A DNA stretch of 64,000 bases. It comes from Vibrio sp. UCD-FRSSP16_30. GTDB taxonomy: Bacteria > Pseudomonadota > Gammaproteobacteria > Enterobacterales > Vibrionaceae. The position numbers were made by a program, and so were the translations under genes. The stretch is from NCBI RefSeq assembly GCF_001676025.1, contig NZ_LZFW01000068.1:84398-148397 (forward strand). The letters are read 5' to 3'. Under the pieces are notes generated by a model, which was not told where the DNA came from, ran no database searches, and worked only from the letters and a program-made list of their open reading frames with translations. This document shows, piece by piece, positions 53,647 to 61,256 of the stretch (positions are counted from its first letter, which is position 1; every line of letters begins with the position of its first letter).

Positions 53647-54273
53647 TTATTTTAACAGCTGAAAGCGATCCGCTTCTGCCAATTCTTTGTCAGTAAAATT
53701 CTTTACAAACGGCTGTAGTTTTTGCAACGCTTCAGGTAATGAGGCCACGGCAGCTTTCGCTTCATCGTAATCTTCAAAATCACCCATTAACACCGAATAT
53801 ACCGGCTTATCATTGATGCTTTTACTCTGGATCCATACCGCTGAGTCCACCATAAGTGATTTAGCAAAGGCACTGGCTTTTTCTTGCGTCGATAAAGTGG
53901 CTAACTGAATAGAAAACCCTTTGGTTGGCGCTGCTGTATCTTGCTTAACATCAGTGCTTGCTACTTTCGCTGTAGCATTGGCATTGTTATTGGCATCGGT
54001 ATTAGTAGCAGTAGTGTCAGTTGTCTCAACAGCTGCAGAAGTCACTTGTGCAGGTTGTTGATTAGTTTGCACGACATCTGATTCTTGTACCGGTGCAGGC
54101 TCTTCTACAATAGCCACATCCTGTTCGTTAATTTGCGGGTTCTGAGCATCGACCTCTGCTTGAGTTGTTTGATAGTTTTCTTGATAACTCTCCGATTTAA
54201 TGTCGGTATCATACTCATTTGAACTGCATGCAGTGACTAATAACGCCAGTGAAACGATTGCCGTCTTTTTCAT
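53647..54273 (-). CDS. SPOR-domain lipoprotein
   Basis: A 208-residue lipoprotein (lipobox VTAC) with a long Gln/Asn/Thr/Ala-rich low-complexity spacer (residues ~20-118) and a C-terminal SPOR domain (FSIQLATLSTQEKASAFAKSL..., residues ~120-200). SPOR domains bind denuded glycan strands at division sites. Placed upstream of ddl in the same direction with a 31-bp gap, so probably co-transcribed. Confidence 0.85.
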   Translation of the reverse strand: MKKTAIVSLALLVTACSSNEYDTDIKSESYQENYQTTQAEVDAQNPQINEQDVAIVEEPAPVQESDVVQTNQQPAQVTSAAVETTDTTATNTDANNNANATAKVASTDVKQDTAAPTKGFSIQLATLSTQEKASAFAKSLMVDSAVWIQSKSINDKPVYSVLMGDFEDYDEAKAAVASLPEALQKLQPFVKNFTDKELAEADRFQLLK

Positions 54274-54474
54274 TTTAATACTCTTTCCCTAGTAGTTAGC
54301 AAAATGATGCCCATCATCGATTCTATAATCAAGTAAAGCCTTGTGCTAATTGCAATTGGGCGTGATCAAAGACTCAGTTTTTACCCATTATCATACAAAC
54401 TGGTTAAAATTGTCACACTCAAGGTATAAACCGCTTTAAAATTAGAACGATACTTCACGATTAAAAGGTTGCAT

Positions 54475-56841
54475 ATGAGCCCAATGGATTCGTTATTTAA
54501 CCCCACTGCGATTGCCATTATTGGGGCATCCAATCGACCTATGTCATCGGGCAAAGTGATGGTTGATAACCTGCTTCGCTCAAGCTTTAACGGCACTGTA
54601 TTACCAGTTAACCCTAAACATACTTCGGTATCCGGCGTTCTTTGTTATCCCGATCTTGCCTCTTTACCTCTGATTCCTGAACTGGCCATCATTTGCATCG
54701 ATAGTGACGATCTCTTGGCACTATTTATCGACTTAGATAACAAGGGAGTACGTGCTGCAATCTTAATCGCCAATTCATTATTTGATGAAGCTAAGTCATG
54801 CAAAATCAAAGAACTGGCGAAGCGTTACAATATCAGAATGATTGGCCCTAATAGCTTGGGTATTAGTATGCCTTGGGCCAATATGAATGCTTCACTATCA
54901 CCGGTGGACATTCTGCCGGGAAAAATTGCGTTTATCTCTCAATCCGGCGCGATTGCCACCACTGTTTTAGACTGGGCCAATGACAAACAAATAGGATTTT
55001 CAGCATTTGTCTCTATTGGAAGCATGGCCGACGTTAATGTCTCTGAGGTCATTGACTACCTCAGTATGCACAGTAAGACAGAAGCGATTTTGTTGTATGT
55101 TGAGCATATTCAAGATGCGAGGCGCTTTATGTCCGCAGCCCGCGCGGCGGCGCGCAATAAGCGAGTATTGGTCTTAAAAGGCGCACGATCGACTGTGGGT
55201 AAAGAACTGTCGATGCTGCATCACGGTGGCAGTAAATCCCTCAATATTATTTATGATTCCGCTTTTGAGCGGTGTGGATTATTAAGAGTACATTCAACGC
55301 ATGAGTTGTTTGCTGCCGCAGAAACCCTGACTCACTCTATTCCGTTAAAGGGCAAGCGATTGGCGATGATCAGTAACGGTTCTGGTCCTGCGGTGATTGC
55401 CAGTGACGTGTTGCAACATCTAGGGGGCAAACTTGCTGAGTTTTCCGCACAAACAATCGAAAAACTCACCCGTATCTCCAAAGAATGCATCATAAACCCA
55501 ATTGATTTATCTGGTGATACTCAAAGCCAAAAATTACTGCGTACCTTTGAATTATTATTAGACAGCAAAGAGATGGACGCGATTCTGATTATGTTCAGCC
55601 CCTCTGCTATTTCTGATCCGCTCGATACTGCCAACAAAATACTGGATATCTACCATAAACACCCTAACCGACGCCGCGTGAATTTATTGACCAACTGGCT
55701 TGGCGAAACCTCAGCAAAACAATCCCGTCATCTGTTTTCAAAACACGGTATTCCCACTTATCGCACCCCAGAAAGTAGCGTAATGGCGTTCATGCATTTA
55801 GTTCGCTATCGTGCCAGCCAAGTACAATTAATGGAAACCCCGCTGTCTATTGAGCACATGACTCAAGCTGGCTTAAAAGCACAACAGATTCTCTCGCAAC
55901 GGGTAGCTAACGCATTGCCATTAAGTAAAGTCTCCGAGCTTCTTAATTGTTACCACATCCCTACAGCTGAAGTCAGTCACCTTGATCTTACGCTTCACAT
56001 GCAATGTGATAACACATTTGGCCCAGTCATTTTATTAGGCCAAAAAGGCGAAATTAACGACCAAAATTACGCAGCAGGCTTTCCTCCTCTGAATGAAAAA
56101 CTGGCTCAACTGCTGATTAAGAAAACATTGAAGCGTGCCAAACTCTCGCCTCTATCAGCAACTCAATTTGACTCTTTAACACAAACATTAGTTCGATTCT
56201 CACAGATCATCGTCGATCAGCCAACGATCCAGGCAATGCACCTTGAAGGGATGTTCAATTCATCTCAGCACTGCCACGTAAGCCCTATCGCGATGACACT
56301 TGGCGAGATGAGTACCCGAACTTTGGCGATTCGCCCATACCCTATAGAACTTGAATCGATATTCACTCTCAAAAATAGCCAACAGGTGCTATTACGCCCT
56401 ATTCGACCAGAAGATGAACCTTTACACGCTCAGTTCATTAACAATGTCAGTAAAGAAGATCTGTATAAACGCTTTTTTAGTGATGTGGGAGAATTTGATC
56501 ATCAAGCCCTTGCTAACCTTACACAGATTGATTATGACCGAGAAATGGCATTAGTACTTGAAGCGCAGGGGGAAATATTAGGTGTGGTCAGAGCCATTAC
56601 GGATATTCGCACTAATAGTGCCGAATTTGCGGTTCTAATACGCTCGGATATGAAAGGACAAGGATTGGGACGTATTTTAATGCAATCGATCATTGAATAT
56701 TGTAAAGAGAAAGGAATCTCAAAGATTGTAGGAATGACTATGCCTTCGAATAAAGGAATGGTGACATTGGCACAAAAGCTTGGCTTTTCAGCTCAGGTTG
56801 ATTTTGAAGAAGGCGTGGTTGAAATGGAATTGCCGTTGTAA
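54475..56841 (+). CDS. patZ: PatZ-like protein acetyltransferase with shortened ATP-grasp region
   Basis: A 788-residue fusion of an acetyl-CoA-synthetase (ADP-forming)-like module (CoA-binding IAIIGASNRP at the N-terminus, succinyl-CoA-like domains to ~450) and a C-terminal GNAT acetyltransferase (LRPIRPEDEPLHAQF, acetyl-CoA loop KGQGLGR). It matches E. coli PatZ/Pka (886 residues) throughout, but about 95 residues corresponding to the first part of the ATP-grasp domain are absent between AEVSHL and FGPVILLG. The GNAT part looks intact. ATG 54475 follows AAAAGG. Confidence 0.88.
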   Translation: MSPMDSLFNPTAIAIIGASNRPMSSGKVMVDNLLRSSFNGTVLPVNPKHTSVSGVLCYPDLASLPLIPELAIICIDSDDLLALFIDLDNKGVRAAILIANSLFDEAKSCKIKELAKRYNIRMIGPNSLGISMPWANMNASLSPVDILPGKIAFISQSGAIATTVLDWANDKQIGFSAFVSIGSMADVNVSEVIDYLSMHSKTEAILLYVEHIQDARRFMSAARAAARNKRVLVLKGARSTVGKELSMLHHGGSKSLNIIYDSAFERCGLLRVHSTHELFAAAETLTHSIPLKGKRLAMISNGSGPAVIASDVLQHLGGKLAEFSAQTIEKLTRISKECIINPIDLSGDTQSQKLLRTFELLLDSKEMDAILIMFSPSAISDPLDTANKILDIYHKHPNRRRVNLLTNWLGETSAKQSRHLFSKHGIPTYRTPESSVMAFMHLVRYRASQVQLMETPLSIEHMTQAGLKAQQILSQRVANALPLSKVSELLNCYHIPTAEVSHLDLTLHMQCDNTFGPVILLGQKGEINDQNYAAGFPPLNEKLAQLLIKKTLKRAKLSPLSATQFDSLTQTLVRFSQIIVDQPTIQAMHLEGMFNSSQHCHVSPIAMTLGEMSTRTLAIRPYPIELESIFTLKNSQQVLLRPIRPEDEPLHAQFINNVSKEDLYKRFFSDVGEFDHQALANLTQIDYDREMALVLEAQGEILGVVRAITDIRTNSAEFAVLIRSDMKGQGLGRILMQSIIEYCKEKGISKIVGMTMPSNKGMVTLAQKLGFSAQVDFEEGVVEMELPL

Positions 56842-56883
56842 ACCTAACGTCTTAACTTAAACATTCAATCTTAAAAACTTAAA

Positions 56884-56915
56884 AAGCCAACTTTATAGAA
56901 GTTGGCTTCATTATT
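56884..56915 (+). terminator. Terminator after patZ
   Basis: AAGCCAACTT (56884-56893) pairs with AAGTTGGCTT (56899-56908), followed by TTATTTTG-like sequence; preceded by A's. A likely intrinsic terminator for patZ. Confidence 0.85.
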
Positions 56916-56967
56916 TTGCAATCAAAGAAGATAAACAAAAACTGGATTATTGCAAAATAATACGCAG

Positions 56968-57045
56968 TTATTTTCCTGCTTTAATTTCTTTTGTCACCAT
57001 AACGGCTGAAGCAGCAATAAATACTACGATTAGCGCTAGTTCCAT
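56968..57045 (-). CDS. 25-codon membrane-peptide gene
   Basis: ATG 57045 follows GGTAGGGAATT, with AGGGA 3 to 4 bases before it. The 25-residue product starts MELALIVVFIAASAVMV and ends TKEIKAGK: one hydrophobic helix and a basic, likely cytoplasmic, tail. This composition, the good ribosome site and the length are typical of bacterial small membrane proteins. Unknown function; I know no named homologue. Confidence 0.55.
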   Translation of the reverse strand: MELALIVVFIAASAVMVTKEIKAGK

Positions 57046-57140
57046 AATTCCCTACCTGTTATCAAAAAGTTATGTCAAAGAGCGTACTCTCAGACCAATT
57101 GTAACAACAAGTAAGGAAATGTACATTTATTTATTCGGAA

Positions 57141-58154
57141 TTATTCAGGGTAACCCTTCGGATTTTCCGATTGCCAGCGCCAAGTATCCTCGGTCATTTG
57201 TTGTAATGTGCGGGTTGCTTCCCATCCAAGCACAGATTTTGCTTTTGCAGGATCAGCCCAACATTCCGCAATATCACCCGGTCTGCGAGGGGCTATTTTA
57301 TAAGCAATCGTTTTACCACTGGCTTGTTCAAACGCTTTTACCATATCTAGAACACTTGAACCGTTACCCGTTCCAAGATTAAAAATATGCAAACCAGATT
57401 GACTTCCTACTTTCTGTAATGCCGCAATATGCCCATCAGAAAGATCCATTACATGAATGTAATCACGTACACCAGTACCATCTGGTGTTGGATAATCATC
57501 GCCAAACACTGACAAGTATTCACGGCGACCGACAGCAACTTGAGAGACAAATGGCATCAAGTTATTTGGAATACCTTGCGGATCTTCACCTAAGTGGCCT
57601 GTTGGGTGCGAACCGACAGGATTAAAGTATCGAAGTAAGGTGATGCTCCAGTCTGGATTCGCCAGTTGAAAATCTGTAAGGCACTCTTCAACCATTAACT
57701 TACTGCGGCCATAAGGGTTGGTTGCGCTGGTAGGAAAGTCTTCGGTAATGGGTACGGTATGCGGGTCACCATACACTGTTGCCGATGAACTAAAGACTAA
57801 GCTTTTAACGCCAGCCTCTCTCATTGCATCAACTAAAACGAGTGTGCCGTTTACATTGTTATCATAATACTCTAGTGGTTTTGCAACCGACTCACCCACC
57901 GCTTTTAAGCCTGCAAAATGAATAACAGAATCAATATCATGCTGCTGCATCACTTTAACTAAAGCCGCTTTATCACGAACGTCACCTTGTACAAAGTCGA
58001 CGTTTTGTCCTGTCACTAAGCGAATGCGTTGATTGACACTTTGTTTACTGTTGTAAAGGTTGTCAAAGATTACAGGGGTCATACCTGCTTCTAGAAGTTG
58101 AATGCAAGTATGGCTACCAATATAGCCCATACCTCCGGTAACAAGTACTTTCAT
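57141..58154 (-). CDS. galE: UDP-glucose 4-epimerase
   Basis: A 337-residue SDR-superfamily enzyme interconverting UDP-glucose and UDP-galactose. GGMGYIGSH (NAD site) is at the N-terminus, the catalytic Ser/Tyr-x3-Lys is SSATVYG ... YGRSK, and RYFNPVGSH is the usual sugar-binding region. ATG 58154 begins MKVLVTGG; four codons upstream are not needed. It stands apart from the gal operon, which suggests a role in surface polysaccharide supply. Confidence 0.94.
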   Translation of the reverse strand: MKVLVTGGMGYIGSHTCIQLLEAGMTPVIFDNLYNSKQSVNQRIRLVTGQNVDFVQGDVRDKAALVKVMQQHDIDSVIHFAGLKAVGESVAKPLEYYDNNVNGTLVLVDAMREAGVKSLVFSSSATVYGDPHTVPITEDFPTSATNPYGRSKLMVEECLTDFQLANPDWSITLLRYFNPVGSHPTGHLGEDPQGIPNNLMPFVSQVAVGRREYLSVFGDDYPTPDGTGVRDYIHVMDLSDGHIAALQKVGSQSGLHIFNLGTGNGSSVLDMVKAFEQASGKTIAYKIAPRRPGDIAECWADPAKAKSVLGWEATRTLQQMTEDTWRWQSENPKGYPE

Positions 58155-58350
58155 GAGAATCACCAAGGGAAAATTTGAGAAATAATATTACCTTATTTTA
58201 ACCTAACTTTGAACGATGTACCTCGTGAGGCGTTTGCTTTCATCGCAAGTTCACAAAATAAACTCATAGAGCCTATCCAAATAAAGTGAATGGCTTATAT
58301 TTGAATAAAGACAATGGACATAAGCCAGAGCATGGTTAAAGAAGGACAGA

Positions 58351-59112
58351 ATGAAGATCAACTGTGACATGGGTGAGAGTTTTTCATCATGGAATAAGGG
58401 AAACGACGCGCAAATTATGCCCTACATCGATATGGCCAATATTGCCTGTGGATTTCACGCCTCTGAACCCGATACTATGTCTGCAACGGTTGCTCTGGCT
58501 AAAAAACATAATGTAGCCATCGGTGCGCATCCAGCCTATGCCGACTTACAAGGATTTGGACGACGCAGTATTGCTCACACAAGTGAGCAAATCACCCACC
58601 TAATTCTATATCAGGTTGGGGCATTGCAAGGGATTTGCCGTCTACACGATACACAAGTGCAATACATAAAGCCCCATGGCGCGCTTTATAACGACATGAT
58701 GAAAGACATCACCCTCTACCGCGCAGTTGTTATTGCGGCAAGCAAATTAAAGCTACCTTTGATGTTACTCGCCACTGATAATCCTGATTACATTGAGCTT
58801 GCCCAAGATGCACAAGTTAGCTTAATACATGAAGGCTTTGTCGACAGGCGCTATACCGCCACTAAACAACTTGCCTCACGCCAATCACCCGGTGCGATCA
58901 TTGAAGAAATAAGTGAGATTAAAAAGCAGGCCGAAGCGCTTATTTGTCATCTTCCATTTCCCACCATTGACCAAGCAACTGCCGTGCAGAAAAATCAACA
59001 ACCAACCACTATTACGCTTGCTGTTGATAGCTTGTGTATTCATGGTGACGGTCTCAATGCCCTGCCTGTTGCCAAGCAATTAAGACAACAAATCGACGCA
59101 CTATGCCAGTAA
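58351..59112 (+). CDS. pxpA: 5-oxoprolinase subunit A
   Basis: A 253-residue LamB/YcsF-family protein. The signature KINCDMGESF at the N-terminus is followed by NIACGFHASEP, IGAHPAYADLQGFGRR and KPHGALYND. With PxpB and PxpC it forms an ATP-dependent 5-oxoprolinase that opens pyroglutamate to glutamate. GAAGGAC precedes the ATG. It overlaps pxpB. Confidence 0.94.
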   Translation: MKINCDMGESFSSWNKGNDAQIMPYIDMANIACGFHASEPDTMSATVALAKKHNVAIGAHPAYADLQGFGRRSIAHTSEQITHLILYQVGALQGICRLHDTQVQYIKPHGALYNDMMKDITLYRAVVIAASKLKLPLMLLATDNPDYIELAQDAQVSLIHEGFVDRRYTATKQLASRQSPGAIIEEISEIKKQAEALICHLPFPTIDQATAVQKNQQPTTITLAVDSLCIHGDGLNALPVAKQLRQQIDALCQ

Positions 59113-59143
59113 ACAAATACCCTATGCCAGTAAACAAATGCCC
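59103..59143 (+). repeat. 21-bp tandem duplication over the pxpB start
   Basis: ATGCCAGTAAACAAATACCC (from 59103) and ATGCCAGTAAACAAATGCCC (from 59124) differ by one base. The duplicated unit contains the start codon. Confidence 0.85.
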
Positions 59144-59867
59144 GACTTTCTCAGATCCAGCTTTGTATCCTTACATTGAGCGCATAGGAGAATGCAGTCT
59201 GTTGATTCGATTTGCAGAACAAATTGATAGCGGGCTACCAAGCACCATTGCGGCTGTGGTGAAATACATTCAACAACACCTTGCGCCTAAACCGATAAGC
59301 AGTGTTCCTTCATACACCAGTTTGTTGTTGGAATTTGCTCCGTTAGATTTTCATATACAAGACATCACAATCCAGCTTCAATACGCATTGCATGTCTCTT
59401 CAAGTGAACCAACATTTGAAAGGACACACACTGCACCGGTTATCGAAATTCCTGCTTATTACGGCGCTGAAGTTGCCTTAGATGCCAAGCGCTATCAACA
59501 AAAGAAAGACCTTTGTTTATCACAACTGCAACAGATACACACATCCGTTATCTACCAAGTGTATGCATTAGGTTTTTCTGCAGGCTTTGCCTTCATGGCC
59601 GATGTTCCAAAAGCATTGCAGTTGCCTCGCTTAGATTCACCAAGGCCATCGGTCGCTAAAGGCAGTATCGCGATTGCAGGACCACAAACCGCAGTTTATC
59701 CCGCCTCTAGCCCCGGAGGTTGGAACATCATTGGTCGGACACCCTTAAGCCTTTATGAGCCAAATGCTAAATCAGAGACATCAATGACACTGCTACATCC
59801 CGGAGATCATGTGCGCTTTGTTGCTATCACAAAACGAGAATACTTGGACTTAGGAGGACAGCTTTGA
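59103..59867 (+). CDS. pxpB: 5-oxoprolinase subunit B
   Basis: A 254-residue KipI-family subunit: IPAYYGAEVALDAKRYQ and the long QVYALGFSAGFAFMADVP, then RLDSPRPSVAKGSIAIAGPQTAVYPASSPGGWNIIGRTPL. The start is duplicated: two tandem copies of a 21-bp unit (59103-59123 and 59124-59144) each begin with ATG-CCA-GTA, so translation could begin at either, adding seven residues. The first ATG overlaps the pxpA stop. Confidence 0.92.
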   Translation: MPVNKYPMPVNKCPTFSDPALYPYIERIGECSLLIRFAEQIDSGLPSTIAAVVKYIQQHLAPKPISSVPSYTSLLLEFAPLDFHIQDITIQLQYALHVSSSEPTFERTHTAPVIEIPAYYGAEVALDAKRYQQKKDLCLSQLQQIHTSVIYQVYALGFSAGFAFMADVPKALQLPRLDSPRPSVAKGSIAIAGPQTAVYPASSPGGWNIIGRTPLSLYEPNAKSETSMTLLHPGDHVRFVAITKREYLDLGGQL

Positions 59868-60874
59868 ATCCGCTACTGACCATAACCAAAGCTAACGGGT
59901 TAACAAGCATTCAAGATATGGGACGCTTTGGTTTTGCCCACCTTGGTATTACTCAAGGTGGCGTGGCCGATGAATACTCTTACCACTGGGCTAATAAGCT
60001 GTTAAATAACCCTTTTGCTAGCGCAGTCATAGAAGTGACAATGGGCGGTTTTGAAGCCAGCTTTAATCAAAACAGCTTAATTGCGATTACTGGCGCAAAT
60101 GATGGAGTGGCTATTGATGGGGTTTGCATATCGACATGGCGTTGTATCAAGGTTAATAAAGGGCAAACCCTGAGCATTACGTTACCCCGTAACGGGCTGC
60201 GCCATTATATTGCATTGCTTGGGGGTGTTGATGCGCCTATGCATCATAATAGCCGATCAACAGTCGCTAGGGATAAGCTTGGCGGACTGCGCAATAATGG
60301 TACTGGATTGGTGAGTGGCGATGTCATTCACAGCAGATTGGCAAGTCTGAGCCTAAACCCACTGTTACACCAAAAGCTAAATCAACAGCTAAATCAACAG
60401 CTAAATCAACAGCTAAATCAAAAGAAAGTAATAAGTGTCGCACCTCAATACATTCCAAACTTTGCGCCTAGCCAAACAATCACCGCCCGACTCTTATTGG
60501 GTTCTCAACAGCACTTATTTACCAGTGATGCCATACACGCCGTCTTTGCAAACACCTATCGCATTGATACCCAAAGCAACAAAATGGGCTATCAGTTAAT
60601 GGGGCAACCCATCACAACGCCCACTGAACACCTGATTTCTGAAGGTATTTCGTTAGGAGCGGTACAAATCCCACCAAGCGGGCTGCCGATCATTATGCTG
60701 TGCGAGCGCCAGACCATTGGCGGCTACCCTAAACTAGGCAATGTCGCTCGGCTTGACCTATGTAAAATCGCACAATCTAAGCCGGGTACGATCGTTAAAT
60801 TTGCAAAAGCGGATGTCAATCTATGCTTTGAACGATACAAGCAGTGGTTAAATTTTTTTCAATCACGCTTATAA
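59864..60874 (+). CDS. pxpC: 5-oxoprolinase subunit C
   Basis: A 336-residue KipA-family (AHS2/biotin-carboxylase-like-carboxyltransferase) subunit: TSIQDMGRFGFAHLGITQGG at the N-terminus, SNKMGYQLMGQPI and the late GAVQIPPSGLPIIMLCERQTIGGYPKLG motif. Start TTG 59864 overlaps the pxpB TGA and follows AGGAGG. An internal (LNQQ)n repeat at residues ~171-187 is absent from typical homologues. Completes the pxpABC operon. Confidence 0.93.
   Translation: MNPLLTITKANGLTSIQDMGRFGFAHLGITQGGVADEYSYHWANKLLNNPFASAVIEVTMGGFEASFNQNSLIAITGANDGVAIDGVCISTWRCIKVNKGQTLSITLPRNGLRHYIALLGGVDAPMHHNSRSTVARDKLGGLRNNGTGLVSGDVIHSRLASLSLNPLLHQKLNQQLNQQLNQQLNQKKVISVAPQYIPNFAPSQTITARLLLGSQQHLFTSDAIHAVFANTYRIDTQSNKMGYQLMGQPITTPTEHLISEGISLGAVQIPPSGLPIIMLCERQTIGGYPKLGNVARLDLCKIAQSKPGTIVKFAKADVNLCFERYKQWLNFFQSRL
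60375..60422 (+). repeat. Four 12-bp tandem repeats inside pxpC
   Basis: AGCTAAATCAAC occurs at 60375, 60387 and 60399, with a fourth unit at 60411 ending in AAA. They encode Leu-Asn-Gln-Gln repeats, in frame. Confidence 0.9.
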
Positions 60875-61062
60875 GAAACAATGCAACAAATAAGCTCATG
60901 AAATAACCGAAACACAGCGTAAAAATTGTCAAAAAATATCTTGACCTGTTTCTCATGTATTTATGAAATATTGATATTGTGAATAACGATATCTCGCAAT
61001 CCTTGAATAGCTAAAGGCTAAGGCACTATCACAAAAATCATGCTCAACACTTATCCAAGTAG

Positions 61063-61085
61063 TTATCCACAATTCGTGTGGATAA
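61063..61085. promoter_or_regulatory. Two inverted consensus DnaA boxes
   Basis: TTATCCACA (61063-61071) and TGTGGATAA (61077-61085) are both perfect matches to the DnaA box in opposite orientation, with 5 bp between them, forming a 23-bp palindrome. A near match, TTATCCAAG, is just upstream at 61051-61059. Confidence 0.75.
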
Positions 61086-61149
61086 CCGATTATGAACAAA
61101 CCACTCTCGCATTTTGTTTGCTTGCTTATTTAACGATCAAAATTGAATA

Positions 61150-61242
61150 TATAATATCCAATTTTGTAAAGTTCACCTCGAATACTCAACTAGGCTCATG
61201 ATGCGTGAACGCTGTAACTCCCTATATTCAGAGCGTTTTTTT
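61150..61242 (+). ncRNA. Candidate ~80-nt small RNA
   Basis: TATAAT at 61150-61155 would start a transcript near 61161; AACGCT (61208-61213) pairs with AGCGTT (61232-61237), followed by a run of seven T's (61236-61242). No good -35 element was seen, and the stem is only six pairs, so the hairpin might simply end the pxp mRNA. Confidence 0.3.
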
Positions 61243-61256
61243 ATAGAGGATGGGCA

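Larger units (their letters stand above)
60875..61256. other. 382-bp intergenic region with DnaA boxes and possible small RNA
   Basis: No protein gene is seen. It contains the inverted DnaA boxes at 61063-61085, a TATAAT-like hexamer at 61150-61155 and a T-run terminator at 61208-61242. Confidence 0.5.

Noticed and set aside
61063..61085. Chromosome origin
   Set aside because: Only two or three DnaA boxes; no AT-rich unwinding element with iterons, no rctB, parAB or dnaA gene nearby.
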